DNA of 64,000 bases. Origin: Halocynthiibacter namhaensis. Lineage in GTDB: Bacteria; Pseudomonadota; Alphaproteobacteria; Rhodobacterales; Rhodobacteraceae. The translations under genes were made by a program, and so were the position numbers. The notes beneath the pieces are model-generated. The model saw only the letters and a list, made by a program, of their open reading frames with translations. It was not told the origin of the DNA and made no database searches. Each line of letters starts with the position of its first letter. The first letter of the stretch is position 1. Below are positions 26,755 through 35,797 of the stretch, in pieces. The stretch covers positions 248,001-312,000 of the forward strand of contig NZ_JWIF01000056.1 in the NCBI RefSeq assembly GCF_000812685.1, read 5' to 3'.

Positions 26755-27879
26755 CTATTGCAGAACCTCAGCGACCGCATATTTCGCAAGCATATCGGGG
26801 TTCACATCCACACCAAGCCCAGGCCCGGTTGGCACATGAATACGCCCGTTCTTCACGGGGAATGGGTCAACCAGAATGTCTTCCTGCGCGTAATATGTCG
26901 CCATGTAAAATTCTGCCTGCAAATGCAGATCTGGCACGGCCGCCATCAGATGTGTGCCCGCTGCATGGGCCAGACCGGTCTCAAACATACAGCCACCGTA
27001 GATTTCAATCCCAGCCGCACGGGAAATTGCGGCAACTTCCAGCGCGCGACGGATGCCACCGGATTTCATGATCTTTAGCGAGAAGATATCAGCGATTCGG
27101 TGTTGCGCCCCATAAAGCGCGCCTTTGGGGTCAAATACGCTTTCATCGGCCATGATCGGCGTGTCGATGACATGGGTGATATGGGCCATGGCTTCGCGTT
27201 CATGCATCTTCACAGGTTGTTCAATGAAGGTCGGGCGGAATTGTTCCAAATCCCGAATACAGCGCACTGCATCATAGGCTTTTAGGCCCTGATTATAGTC
27301 GATGCGAATGTCGATCTCATCGCCATAGATTTCGCGGAGTTTTTCCGCGCGCATCACGTCGAAACTGTGATCTGCAAAGCCGGTCTTGAACTTAAAGATC
27401 CGTACACCATCTTCCCACATCCGCGCGATATCAACCAGATCCGCATCAAAATCCGGGTTCGCCACGGAAAAGCTCATGCCCATGTCGTCGCGCAAACGCC
27501 CGCCAACCAATTCACACACTTGAAGGCCTGTGATCTTACCGGTGATGTCCAAAAGCGCCATCTCAAGCGCTGCCTTGGCTTCGGGATTGCCGATCAAAAT
27601 TCGATCCGCCAGGGTCATGTGTTTCTCAACCTGCACCGGATCTTCACCAATCAGATGCGGGCGCAGATACACATGCAACGCCGCCGCAGCACCTTCCGCC
27701 GTTCCGGTAAACACGGGCCAGGGGGATGCTTCGCCCCAACCTGTGATGCCCGTATCCGTGATGATTTCGACAATCACTGAATGGATTCCCGCGACATCAC
27801 CGCTGCCGTGGGAATGTACGGCTTTGGCAGGGATAAGGATCCGGTGGACCCGGATGGTTTCGATTTTATGGTCACTCAT
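26755..27879 (-). CDS. Mandelate racemase/muconate lactonizing enzyme-family protein
   Basis: 374 residues from ATG 27879 (MSDHKIETIRVHRILIP), with GGAG upstream. The N-terminal capping domain ends around residue 125. The barrel shows the superfamily residues: FKFKTGF (acid/base K-x-K), RIDYNQG, FIEQP and MADES as metal ligands, and SLKIMKSGG with the opposite lysine, the MLE-subgroup arrangement. Such enzymes racemise, epimerise or dehydrate amino acid derivatives. The company of a D-amino acid oxidase-like protein and TRAP transporter suggests an amino acid, hydroxyproline-type or betaine-type substrate; this is inference. Last gene of the operon. Confidence 0.88.
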   Translation of the reverse strand: MSDHKIETIRVHRILIPAKAVHSHGSGDVAGIHSVIVEIITDTGITGWGEASPWPVFTGTAEGAAAALHVYLRPHLIGEDPVQVEKHMTLADRILIGNPEAKAALEMALLDITGKITGLQVCELVGGRLRDDMGMSFSVANPDFDADLVDIARMWEDGVRIFKFKTGFADHSFDVMRAEKLREIYGDEIDIRIDYNQGLKAYDAVRCIRDLEQFRPTFIEQPVKMHEREAMAHITHVIDTPIMADESVFDPKGALYGAQHRIADIFSLKIMKSGGIRRALEVAAISRAAGIEIYGGCMFETGLAHAAGTHLMAAVPDLHLQAEFYMATYYAQEDILVDPFPVKNGRIHVPTGPGLGVDVNPDMLAKYAVAEVLQ

Positions 27880-27953
27880 GGTGAGGCTCCGAAGGAGGTT
27901 TGGGGAGGGTCGCAAAAAGGGCACCCCGATTTGGGATGCCCTGTTGATTTTGT

Positions 27954-29264
27954 TTATCCGCCTGGTGTGTTGCGCATATTCTCTGGCAACCAGGTGGCAA
28001 GTTCGGGCCAGACGATCAACACAAAGACCATCAGGACCATGATGCCAAACATCGGCAGCGCGGTTTTGGCGATATAGCCCATCTCATGTTTCGTCATGCC
28101 CTGCATCACAAACAGGTTAAAGCCAATCGGCGGTGTCACCTGGGCCATTTCAACAACAACCACGATGAAGATACCGAACCAGATCAAGTCGATCCCGGCG
28201 GCTTCGACCATCGGTTGTACAATCGCCATCGTCAGCACCACTGATGAAATCCCATCAAGGAACATGCCCAGGATGATGTAGAAGAACATCAAGGCGATCA
28301 GCAGGGAAAATCTTGATAGTTCAAGAACTTCGATGAACTCAGCCAAGGCGCGTGGCAGGCCCGTAAAGCCCATCGCTAGGGTTAGCGCAGACGCGCCAAG
28401 CAGGATGAAGGCCACCATTGCCGAGGTGCGCGTCGCGCCCAAAAGGCTTTCAATGAAAGTACTGATGGTCAATGACCCCTGTGCCCAAGCAAGGATCAAC
28501 GACCCGATCACACCAATTGCGGCGGCTTCGGTCGCGGTGGCCCAGCCTGCGTACATTGATCCAATCACGGCAATAATCAGCAGAACGATTGGGATCAAGA
28601 AACGGCTTTCCGCGATCTTTTGACCAAAGGTCATTTCGTCGGCGATCTTAGGCACTTCGGATTTGCGCACAAAGGACCAACCCGCCACATAGGCCATGAA
28701 CATCAGCGCCAGCAAAAGCCCCGGCAGAATGCCCGCCATGAACAGTTTCGAGATCGATACCTCAACCGACACACCATAAACAATCAAGGTTAATGACGGC
28801 GGGATCATCAGGCCAAGGGTCGCCGCACCAGTCAGCGTGCCGATGATCATATATTCAGGATACCCACGTTTGCGCAGCTCTGGGATCGACATCTTACCAA
28901 CGGTTGTCAGCGTCGCCGCAGAAGACCCGGACACAGCCGCAAAGATCGTACAGCCCACGATGTTTGTATGCACAAGACCACCAGGCAGGCGCGCCATCCA
29001 GGGGGCAAGGCCGCGGAACATGTCTTGCGATAATCGACTTCGATATAAGATCTCGCCCATCCATATGAACATGGGCAAGGCAGCCAACGTCCAAGATTTA
29101 CTAGAGGTCCAAATTCGATCGAGCGACGACATTGGACTACTCGAGGTGTAAAACTCAAGAATAAACCAAGCTGTGCCCATGAGTGCCAGCCCGACCCACA
29201 CACCGGACCCGAGAAGTAGGAATAAGACGAAAAGAAAGATAACTAGAAGAGATAGTTGTTCCAT
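27954..29264 (-). CDS. dctM: TRAP transporter large permease DctM
   Basis: 436 residues, about 12 membrane helices. Conserved pieces: LMGTAWFILEFY, AAVSGSSAATLTTVGKMSIPELRKRGY, ATLGLMIPPSLTLIVYG, and IGFNLFVMQGMTK near the end. With DctQ and DctP it drives sodium-dependent uptake of an organic acid. The ATG lies three bases after the dctQ stop. The enolase-superfamily enzyme follows 74 bases downstream, which ties transport and catabolism. Confidence 0.95.
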   Translation of the reverse strand: MEQLSLLVIFLFVLFLLLGSGVWVGLALMGTAWFILEFYTSSSPMSSLDRIWTSSKSWTLAALPMFIWMGEILYRSRLSQDMFRGLAPWMARLPGGLVHTNIVGCTIFAAVSGSSAATLTTVGKMSIPELRKRGYPEYMIIGTLTGAATLGLMIPPSLTLIVYGVSVEVSISKLFMAGILPGLLLALMFMAYVAGWSFVRKSEVPKIADEMTFGQKIAESRFLIPIVLLIIAVIGSMYAGWATATEAAAIGVIGSLILAWAQGSLTISTFIESLLGATRTSAMVAFILLGASALTLAMGFTGLPRALAEFIEVLELSRFSLLIALMFFYIILGMFLDGISSVVLTMAIVQPMVEAAGIDLIWFGIFIVVVVEMAQVTPPIGFNLFVMQGMTKHEMGYIAKTALPMFGIMVLMVFVLIVWPELATWLPENMRNTPGG

Positions 29265-29267
29265 ATG

Positions 29268-29783
29268 TTACTCCACACTATCTAAGGATTCCGAACGGAT
29301 GCGATGCTTTCCGCTAAAAATCAGGCTCAAGAAGTTGTCCACGAAAGCTATGAATAGGAGTGTAGATCCGAGGCACATGACCATTTGTGGAATCCAAATG
29401 AGCGTTGCATCGGAACCATCACTTTTGAATCCAAATCTCCACGATGCGTAAACGAATTTGAACGTAATGTAGGTATAGTATCCAACAAAAATACCCGCGA
29501 ACCCAAAGCACCATATCTCGCCTTTGCGGCGAAAACGCCCCAAAGCAGATAACCCGAGGCTCACGCGAATATGGCTTCCATGATTTAGTGCGTAAGCGAA
29601 TGCAAAGAATGACGCACCTGCCATGCAATAGCCTGCGTAATCCGGCGCACCGAGCAAGACCTCACCTGTCCAGCGTGCAACCATCTGCACCACGATTAAT
29701 ACAAGGATGCCGATCAAACAGAGCGAGGCCAAGATCCCCCCTCCCAGATACAAGCTATCCAGAGCCTTGCGAATACTGCTCAT
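29268..29783 (-). CDS. dctQ: TRAP transporter small permease DctQ
   Basis: 171 residues from ATG 29783 (MSSIRKALDSLYLGGGILA), preceded by GGGAGGGAA. Four helices, with the family stretch VLLGAPDYAGYCMAGASFFAFAYALNHGSHIRV between helices two and three. DctQ is the small membrane subunit that pairs with DctM. In the operon dadA-dctP-dctQ-dctM-enzyme, minus strand. The frame extends upstream to 29876 but without a ribosome site. Confidence 0.93.
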   Translation of the reverse strand: MSSIRKALDSLYLGGGILASLCLIGILVLIVVQMVARWTGEVLLGAPDYAGYCMAGASFFAFAYALNHGSHIRVSLGLSALGRFRRKGEIWCFGFAGIFVGYYTYITFKFVYASWRFGFKSDGSDATLIWIPQMVMCLGSTLLFIAFVDNFLSLIFSGKHRIRSESLDSVE

Positions 29784-29893
29784 TGTTCCCTCCCGTCCCT
29801 GATCCGGCCACGTTCTGGTGTGGCCGTTGTGGGGTGCGGCACAGATTGCGCCACCCCCCGAATTCACTGCCCGCAATGGGGCAGATGAAAAGC

Positions 29894-30871
29894 TTAGTCA
29901 GCGTTGAACGCGTCAACGATTGCCTGACCCGCGTCACCTGTGTTTTCCAGCCATTCATTGGTCATGGTCACGCCGAATTCTTTCAGCTCAGCCGTCAGAC
30001 CGTCACCTGCAGGGCCAACAAACATGCCGTTTTTCGCAAGCTCAGTCAGCGTGAAATCTGTGTACTGAACAGAACGCCAATCACCGGCATATTCTGCCAA
30101 TGTTGCACAGCCGTTGATCACGTTTTGCGTGCCTTCTTCCAGACCGTTCCATGCTTCGGCGTTCACCAAAACATAGTTGCGCGGCAGCCATGCATCCACC
30201 TCATAGAAATGTGTCAGGCTTTCCCAAACCTGGCGGTCATACCCGGTGGAGCCAGATGACACCATGGATTCAGCAACGCCGGTTGCGAAAGCTTGGCTGA
30301 TTTCAGCGGCTTCGATCTGAACTGGCAACATGCCGGACAATTCAGCCAGACGCGCGGTTGCGTTGTTGTAAGACCGGAACTTTAGGCCTGCCATATCCGC
30401 AACAGAATTTATCTCTTTGTTGAAATAGAGCCCCTGCGCTGGCCATGGCACAGCATATAGAAGATGCAGATTTTGTTCCGCCAGAAGTTCAGTCAGCGGA
30501 CCTTTTGCCGCGTCCCACAGTTTCTCACTGTCTTCAAAAGACGTTGCAAGGAACGGAATGGAATCAAAGCCAAACAGCGCGTTTTCATTCTGGTGACCAG
30601 ACAACAGACGTTCGCCAATGTTTACTTGGCCGGTCTGAATAGCGCGTTTGATTTCGCCACCTGCGAACAGGGATCCACCTGGGTGCGTTACGATTTCAAG
30701 ATCGCCACCGGTACCCGCCGTCACACAGGCCGCAAACTCAGCGCCCGTTGCGGAATGAAAGTTGGTCGCGGAATAGGCCATTGGCATATCCCAAGTCTCA
30801 GCCGCTGCCCCGAATGTGGTCAGCGCCGTTGCCGCAAGACCTGCAGCGATTGTTTTGGTAGTTTTGGACAT
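29894..30871 (-). CDS. dctP: TRAP transporter substrate-binding protein DctP
   Basis: 325 residues from ATG 30871 (MSKTTKTIAAGLAATALTTF), with GGGAGGAAT upstream. A Sec signal peptide is cut near AAA-ETWDMPM. Typical TRAP receptor stretches: GSLFAGGEIKRAIQTGQVNIGE, LKFRSYNNATARLAELSG (with the arginine that binds the substrate carboxylate), and EISQAFATGVAESMVSSGSTG. Periplasmic. The ligand must carry a carboxylate; its identity is not readable here. Follows the dadA-like gene by 58 bases. Confidence 0.95.
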   Translation of the reverse strand: MSKTTKTIAAGLAATALTTFGAAAETWDMPMAYSATNFHSATGAEFAACVTAGTGGDLEIVTHPGGSLFAGGEIKRAIQTGQVNIGERLLSGHQNENALFGFDSIPFLATSFEDSEKLWDAAKGPLTELLAEQNLHLLYAVPWPAQGLYFNKEINSVADMAGLKFRSYNNATARLAELSGMLPVQIEAAEISQAFATGVAESMVSSGSTGYDRQVWESLTHFYEVDAWLPRNYVLVNAEAWNGLEEGTQNVINGCATLAEYAGDWRSVQYTDFTLTELAKNGMFVGPAGDGLTAELKEFGVTMTNEWLENTGDAGQAIVDAFNAD

Positions 30872-30929
30872 ATTATTCCTCCCTTTGGATGTCGTTGTCC
30901 TTGCCGGATTTTTCCGGTCTTTCCTGTCG

Positions 30930-32177
30930 TCAGAACCTCCCTGGATCATAAATCGACAGGTCGATATTATCTTTCTTCCCGGTGATCAGCCCCGCGATGA
31001 TACGCGCGGTTTTCGGACCGGCTGTTAAACCGATATGATGGTGGCCAAAGCCCGCAAACACACCGGTATTCTTGATTTCACCAATCAATGGCAGACTGTC
31101 CGATGTTGCCGGACGATGGCCCAGCCATGGCACTTCTTCGGAATACTCCAGATCGGGAAAATACTCTTTTACCTTACGGCGGAGAAACTTCAGAGGCCCA
31201 TCCGACATTTTTTCATTCAGTCCGCCGAACTCAACCGTACCTGCACAGCGTAACCCGTCTTGCATCGGTGTGGCTACAAATTTCCCCATAGACATCATCA
31301 TCGGAATTTTCGGCATCTGACTGGGGTTTTTGAACATGATGTGATAGCCGCGTTCACTTTCGATCGGCACCTTTAGGCCCAGCTTATCCGTCAGCGCTTT
31401 TGACCAACTGCCCGTTGCAAGAACCACCTTGTCACAAGGCACATCGCCTTGATCCGTTACCACTGCGGTCACTTTTCCATCGGTCAGGGTGACGTCTTTG
31501 ACTTCGCCTTGACGGAATACGGCGCCAAGTTTTTGGGCCTCTTTCGCGAGGGCTGCCACATAACCACCTGGATCGCGCACATAGCCATGATCGCGCATCA
31601 GCGCGAGACAGTTCAGATTCTTCGCAAGCATGGGTTCAAATTCATGCACTGCGTCGCCTTCGATGATTTCAGGCACGAAACCGGCTTCGCGGCGTAACTC
31701 CCAAGTATATCCGTCGGCCTCAAACCCGGCGCGGTCCTTATACACAAAGGTATAATCGGAGTTTGTGGTCCATTCCGCAGCATCCGTGCCTTTGGTTAAG
31801 GCTTCGTGCTGATCCACTGTGTCATGGGTGATTCCGGTCAACCCGCGAGCGATCCGTCGTGTGTCTTTGTCATTGGCATGGGACAGATATTTCAACAGCC
31901 ATGGGGTCAATTTCGGCAGATGAGACCACCGCAAAAACAGCGGGAATTCCGGATCAAACAGCAATTTCGGCGCTTTGGGGATCATACCCGGGTACGTCAC
32001 AGGCGCAACGGAACAGGCTGCAAGCACACCCGCATTTCCAAATGACGTGGCGCTGCGATCACCTGGCGTCGCCCGGTCAATCACGGTCACATTCACGCCT
32101 TCACGTCGCAGCCAGATCGCGGCGGAAACGCCTACAATCCCGCCACCAATCACAACAGCCGATTGCTGTTCAGTCAT
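30930..32177 (-). CDS. D-amino acid dehydrogenase-like FAD oxidoreductase
   Basis: 415 residues of the DadA/DAO family. The N-terminal dinucleotide fold is SAVVIGGGIVGVSAAIWLRREG, followed by ATSFGNAGVLAACSVAPV as in DadA. The C-terminal half has PWLGHRPATSDSLPLIGEI and GVFAGFGHHHIGLTAGPKTAR. DadA proteins oxidise D-amino acids or imino acids at the membrane face, passing electrons to quinone. Alternative names: hydroxyproline or sarcosine-type dehydrogenase. First gene of the operon, divergent from the LysR regulator across 166 bases. Confidence 0.88.
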   Translation of the reverse strand: MTEQQSAVVIGGGIVGVSAAIWLRREGVNVTVIDRATPGDRSATSFGNAGVLAACSVAPVTYPGMIPKAPKLLFDPEFPLFLRWSHLPKLTPWLLKYLSHANDKDTRRIARGLTGITHDTVDQHEALTKGTDAAEWTTNSDYTFVYKDRAGFEADGYTWELRREAGFVPEIIEGDAVHEFEPMLAKNLNCLALMRDHGYVRDPGGYVAALAKEAQKLGAVFRQGEVKDVTLTDGKVTAVVTDQGDVPCDKVVLATGSWSKALTDKLGLKVPIESERGYHIMFKNPSQMPKIPMMMSMGKFVATPMQDGLRCAGTVEFGGLNEKMSDGPLKFLRRKVKEYFPDLEYSEEVPWLGHRPATSDSLPLIGEIKNTGVFAGFGHHHIGLTAGPKTARIIAGLITGKKDNIDLSIYDPGRF

Positions 32178-32343
32178 ACGCAGGCCCCTGTTTCCACATG
32201 CATGCGACGCCCGGTCATTTTTGTAAAATTATGCAGCATCGCGATCATTTCTTTGCTTTCTGAACCCGGAGCGTGCCAAGTCAGTCACATCATTTCAAAT
32301 ATTAATTTGTGGCAAGATCATCATAAAATGTTATACACCCGAT

Positions 32344-33240
32344 ATGTCACTTCGTTTTCGCCAACTCCAAGCCTTTCATGCCATCGTTGAAACCGGCACC
32401 GTTACAGGTGCAGCGGACCAATTGGGGATTTCGCAGCCGGGAATTTCCAATCTTTTGGCCCAGTTGGAACGTCAGACGCGATTGAAGTTATTCGAACGCA
32501 GCAAAGGGCGTTTGCTGCCCACACCAGAAGCTGGCGTGTTGTTTCAGGAGATCGACACGGTGGTGCGGGGTCTTGACCATGTGGCGCAGGCCGTGACTGA
32601 TCTGCAGAACAAGCAGGCCGGGCAGTTGCAGGTTGCCTCACCGCATTCGCTGTCTTTTGGTCTGATGCCGAAGCTGATTGCAGAATTCTCTGCTGATAAA
32701 CCGGATCTGTCGATTGCGTTCCAGTCCAATTATTCCTCAAAGGTGCAGGAATGGGTTCTCGCGGGCCTGTTTGAGGTCGGGATCTGCGAGTTGCCGATTC
32801 TTTATGACGCTTTCGACACGGAACTGTTCCAGTTTGAAACGATCTGTGCTTTGCCCGAAGACAGCCCGCTGGCCAGCCATGATGTGTTGACGCCAGAGAT
32901 TTTGGAAGATGAACCATTTGTTGTCATGGGCCCCGATCACATGACCCATCGGCGTACGCGCGAAGCCTTTCACAACGCAGGAAAACGCTGGCGGACACGT
33001 GTGCATTCGCATCTGTTCAAGAACAATCTTAGTTTTGTGAAGGAAGGCATGGGGGTCTCCCTGCTTGATCCGTTTGTCGTGCACTTTGACCGTGAAGGTG
33101 GCTTTATCACCCGCCCATTTCGGCCCATTGTGACTATTGAATTGGCGATCATCACGTCAAAAGCCCGACCGCTGTCCACGATCGGGCAAGAGTTTCGCAA
33201 GTTGCTTTCCGCAGAGATGAAAGCCTTTGGTGGCGTTTAG
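32344..33240 (+). CDS. LysR-family transcriptional regulator
   Basis: 298 residues. The winged helix-turn-helix is FRQLQAFHAIVETGTVTGAA...GISQPGISNLLAQLERQ (about 4-44), then a LysR substrate-binding domain (LQVASPHSLSFGLMPKLI onward). The divergent position relative to the dadA-TRAP operon points to control of that operon by its substrate. The 166-base gap includes TGTTATACA at 32329-32337 and AT-rich palindromic stretches where a LysR box would sit. The stop overlaps the ThDP enzyme gene end by four bases on the opposite strand. Confidence 0.9.
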   Translation: MSLRFRQLQAFHAIVETGTVTGAADQLGISQPGISNLLAQLERQTRLKLFERSKGRLLPTPEAGVLFQEIDTVVRGLDHVAQAVTDLQNKQAGQLQVASPHSLSFGLMPKLIAEFSADKPDLSIAFQSNYSSKVQEWVLAGLFEVGICELPILYDAFDTELFQFETICALPEDSPLASHDVLTPEILEDEPFVVMGPDHMTHRRTREAFHNAGKRWRTRVHSHLFKNNLSFVKEGMGVSLLDPFVVHFDREGGFITRPFRPIVTIELAIITSKARPLSTIGQEFRKLLSAEMKAFGGV

Positions 33241-34916
33241 CCCATCCAGCGACGCACAGGTGCTGCGGCTTCTTCCAGCGGTTGACAAATCACGTCAATC
33301 AAGGTTGGGCCATCATGCGCAAAGGCCTCTTTCATCACACCATCCAGGTCTTCGGCGTTTTCAACACGCCAAGATTTCACACCAAAGGCTTCAGCCACAG
33401 CTGCCTGATTGGTTCGGTTGAAATCAACGTTGTAATAGCGCTTGTCGCAATCATCGCGTTGACTGGCCTTAATCCAGCCAAAGCTTGCGTTGGAAAATAC
33501 GATATAGGTCACGGGTACGTTGTGGCGCACGATGGTCTCAAGTTCACCGCAAGCAAAAGCGAATGAACCATCCCCCATCATGGCGACAACCTTTTTGTCT
33601 TGCGCCCCAAACCAGGCACCCGCCGCGGCAGAAAGGGAATATCCAAGTGCGCCATGGGCACGGTTGGTAATATACTGACGACCGGGGAATTTCTGTTCGG
33701 AATAGGCGTTGTAATAGGGGCAGCTTGTGCCAGGATCGGAAACCACAATGCCATCATCCGGCAGGTTTGCATTCAAGGCCGTGATGATCTGCTCTGGAAT
33801 GATCATATCGGTTTCACTGGCCGCAAGTGCGTTGAATTTCGCGAACTTACGTTCTTTGATGTCTGCGATTTGCGCTGCTGCACCAAATTGCGGCGCATCA
33901 CCAGTGCGAGCATCCAAATAGGCGTTTGCCGCAGCCAAAGACAGCTGCAAATCAGCAACCACACCCACCTCAGTTGGGTAGTTTGCACCAATCACCATCG
34001 GATCATTGTCAAAATGCACGATACGCTGGCCAGGTTTTGGCGCCTCCCAGCGCGATGTCGTGGTTGAGCCCGCACGTGCCCCCATGAACACAACAAGATC
34101 AGCGGCTTCCATCATTTCCCAGGTCTCGTCTGTGCCACCGTTTGATCCAACAACACCCAGAGATTGAGGGTGGGTATCAGCAAGCGAACCCTTCCCAGAA
34201 ATCGACGTCGCGACGGCGATGTCAAGACGGTTGGCCAGCAGTCCCAGTTCTTCCATTGCACCGGCGATCACCACGCCACCACCACAAACGATCAGCGGTT
34301 TTTTCGCGCTCAGAATGGCCTCAATCGCATCGTCCACTGCACCGGGCTCAGCTGCGCCGCGATAAGACGGATAGCTTTGATGTTTTGGATCGCCCCAGAT
34401 GTCATCTGCTGGCACATCATCATATTGAATGTCATAGGGCAGCCCCAGATGCGCAGACCCAGACCGGCCCGTTGTCATCGCGCGAAATGCTTGACGTACC
34501 ATGCGTGGAATGTGGTCCGCGCGCTTGATTACGGTGTTGAACTTGGTCAGTGGCGCCATCAGGGCTTCTTGGTTGACCTCGGTTAATGGGTATTTCCCAT
34601 AAGATCCGACAGAAATATCCGTCGTGATCGCCAATACCGCGTAAGAGCTTTCGTTTGCCTCGATCAGGCCGGGCAAAATATATGTCGCGCCGCCACCTGA
34701 TGGGCCTTCGCAGACGCCAACTGTCCCGGTTACGCGAGAATAACCATCCGCCATATAGGTCGCGGAACGCTCGTCGCGGGTTAGGATGTGGGTGATGTCG
34801 TGATCCAGGTTGTGCATCGCATCGTAAAACGGCAAGGTCGTATCGCCGCAGAGGCCGAAAATGTGTTTCACCCCATGTGCTTCCAGTGAACGCACCATCG
34901 CTTCCGCACCATTCAT
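33237..34916 (-). CDS. Thiamine diphosphate-dependent enzyme, acetolactate synthase-like
   Basis: 559 residues from ATG 34916 (MNGAEAMVRSLEAHGVKHIF), with GAAG upstream; TTG starts at 34928 and 34943 are weaker. Three domains: the PYR domain with catalytic Glu49 in TRDERSATYMADGYSR, a central Rossmann domain (AILSAKKPLIVCGGGVVIAGA), and the PP domain with the ThDP motif GDGSFAFACGELETIVRHN...N (about 440-470). The family includes acetolactate synthase, benzoylformate decarboxylase, and sulfoacetaldehyde acetyltransferase; substrate unknown. It is divergent from GntR with an ACTGTATACA site between them. Confidence 0.9.
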   Translation of the reverse strand: MNGAEAMVRSLEAHGVKHIFGLCGDTTLPFYDAMHNLDHDITHILTRDERSATYMADGYSRVTGTVGVCEGPSGGGATYILPGLIEANESSYAVLAITTDISVGSYGKYPLTEVNQEALMAPLTKFNTVIKRADHIPRMVRQAFRAMTTGRSGSAHLGLPYDIQYDDVPADDIWGDPKHQSYPSYRGAAEPGAVDDAIEAILSAKKPLIVCGGGVVIAGAMEELGLLANRLDIAVATSISGKGSLADTHPQSLGVVGSNGGTDETWEMMEAADLVVFMGARAGSTTTSRWEAPKPGQRIVHFDNDPMVIGANYPTEVGVVADLQLSLAAANAYLDARTGDAPQFGAAAQIADIKERKFAKFNALAASETDMIIPEQIITALNANLPDDGIVVSDPGTSCPYYNAYSEQKFPGRQYITNRAHGALGYSLSAAAGAWFGAQDKKVVAMMGDGSFAFACGELETIVRHNVPVTYIVFSNASFGWIKASQRDDCDKRYYNVDFNRTNQAAVAEAFGVKSWRVENAEDLDGVMKEAFAHDGPTLIDVICQPLEEAAAPVRRWMG

Positions 34917-34991
34917 CGTATTCTTCAAAGTATCATCCCCCAAGCGTCTGCATTGCGGGTTGCCGCATGCTGTTTAACATTGTGTTCTAAA

Positions 34992-35001
34992 CTGTATACA
35001 G
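34992..35001. promoter_or_regulatory. Candidate GntR operator, copy 1
   Basis: Palindrome CTGTATACAG between the divergent ThDP enzyme and gntR genes, 75 bases before the enzyme start and 95 before gntR. The same ACTGTATACA with an upstream TGTG occurs before the racemase-like gene (36609). Confidence 0.5.
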
Positions 35002-35095
35002 CGCTGTCGAAAATTGTGAAGACAAATTTTTATTTTCCTTTTCACCTCCCCCTTCCTCGGTGTAAAAGTCATGCAAACCAAGGGGCGAATATAGA

Positions 35096-35791
35096 ATGGC
35101 AGATCAGGGCAGCAGTGTGGATCGCGTGTACGCGACGCTTCGTGACATGGCGATTAACTTTGATTTCAAGCCCGGCGAGCGCCTGAATGAAACCGCGCTG
35201 ACCTCAAAATTGAACGTCAGCCGCACCCCCTTGCGCGAAGCTCTGAATCGTTTGGTGGCTGAAGGGTTTTTAACCCTTGCGAAGGGCCAAGGTTTCTTTT
35301 GCCGCCCCCTAAGCCCGGAACAAATTTTGGAGCTTTACCAGCTGCGCTGTGCCTTGGAAACCGAGGCGCTGCGTCATGGAGTTGAAGTCGCCACAGATGC
35401 CGAAATCGCGGAATTTTGCGCCTATTTAAACGCCACAGAGACGACATATGACAGCTGTGATGATCTGACAGAACTGTTAAAAATGGACGAGGAATTCCAC
35501 ATGCGTCTGGCTGGATTATCTGGCAACAATGAACTCTGCCGGATGTTGAAAAACGTGAATGAACGTATCCGCTATGTGCGCCTTGTAAACCTGCGCCAGC
35601 TGCGTGGAATGGATTGCACAGAGGCCGGTGACAATACGTTTTTATCCGCCCATCGCGCCATCGCAAATGCTGTTCAGAACCGGGATACCCAAACAGCCCT
35701 CACCGCATTGCGTGCCCATATTGAACGGCGCAGCGAACAGACGATTGAATTGGTTCGTCTCGCCTATTCGCAGCTGTATGTGCCGTCCTAA
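35096..35791 (+). CDS. GntR-family (FadR/FCD) transcriptional regulator
   Basis: 231 residues. The winged helix-turn-helix occupies about 8-72 (VYATLRDMAINFDFKPGERLNETALTSKLNVSRTPLREAL), with the GntR signature LNVSRTPLREALNRLVAEGFL. The FCD effector domain follows, with metal-binding candidates in MDEEFHMRLAGLSGN and AHRAIANAVQNRD. It lies between the ThDP enzyme gene (divergent) and the racemase-like gene (convergent). The shared palindrome upstream of both enzyme genes suggests that they are its targets. Effector probably a carboxylic acid. Confidence 0.92.
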   Translation: MADQGSSVDRVYATLRDMAINFDFKPGERLNETALTSKLNVSRTPLREALNRLVAEGFLTLAKGQGFFCRPLSPEQILELYQLRCALETEALRHGVEVATDAEIAEFCAYLNATETTYDSCDDLTELLKMDEEFHMRLAGLSGNNELCRMLKNVNERIRYVRLVNLRQLRGMDCTEAGDNTFLSAHRAIANAVQNRDTQTALTALRAHIERRSEQTIELVRLAYSQLYVPS

Positions 35792-35797
35792 TAGACC

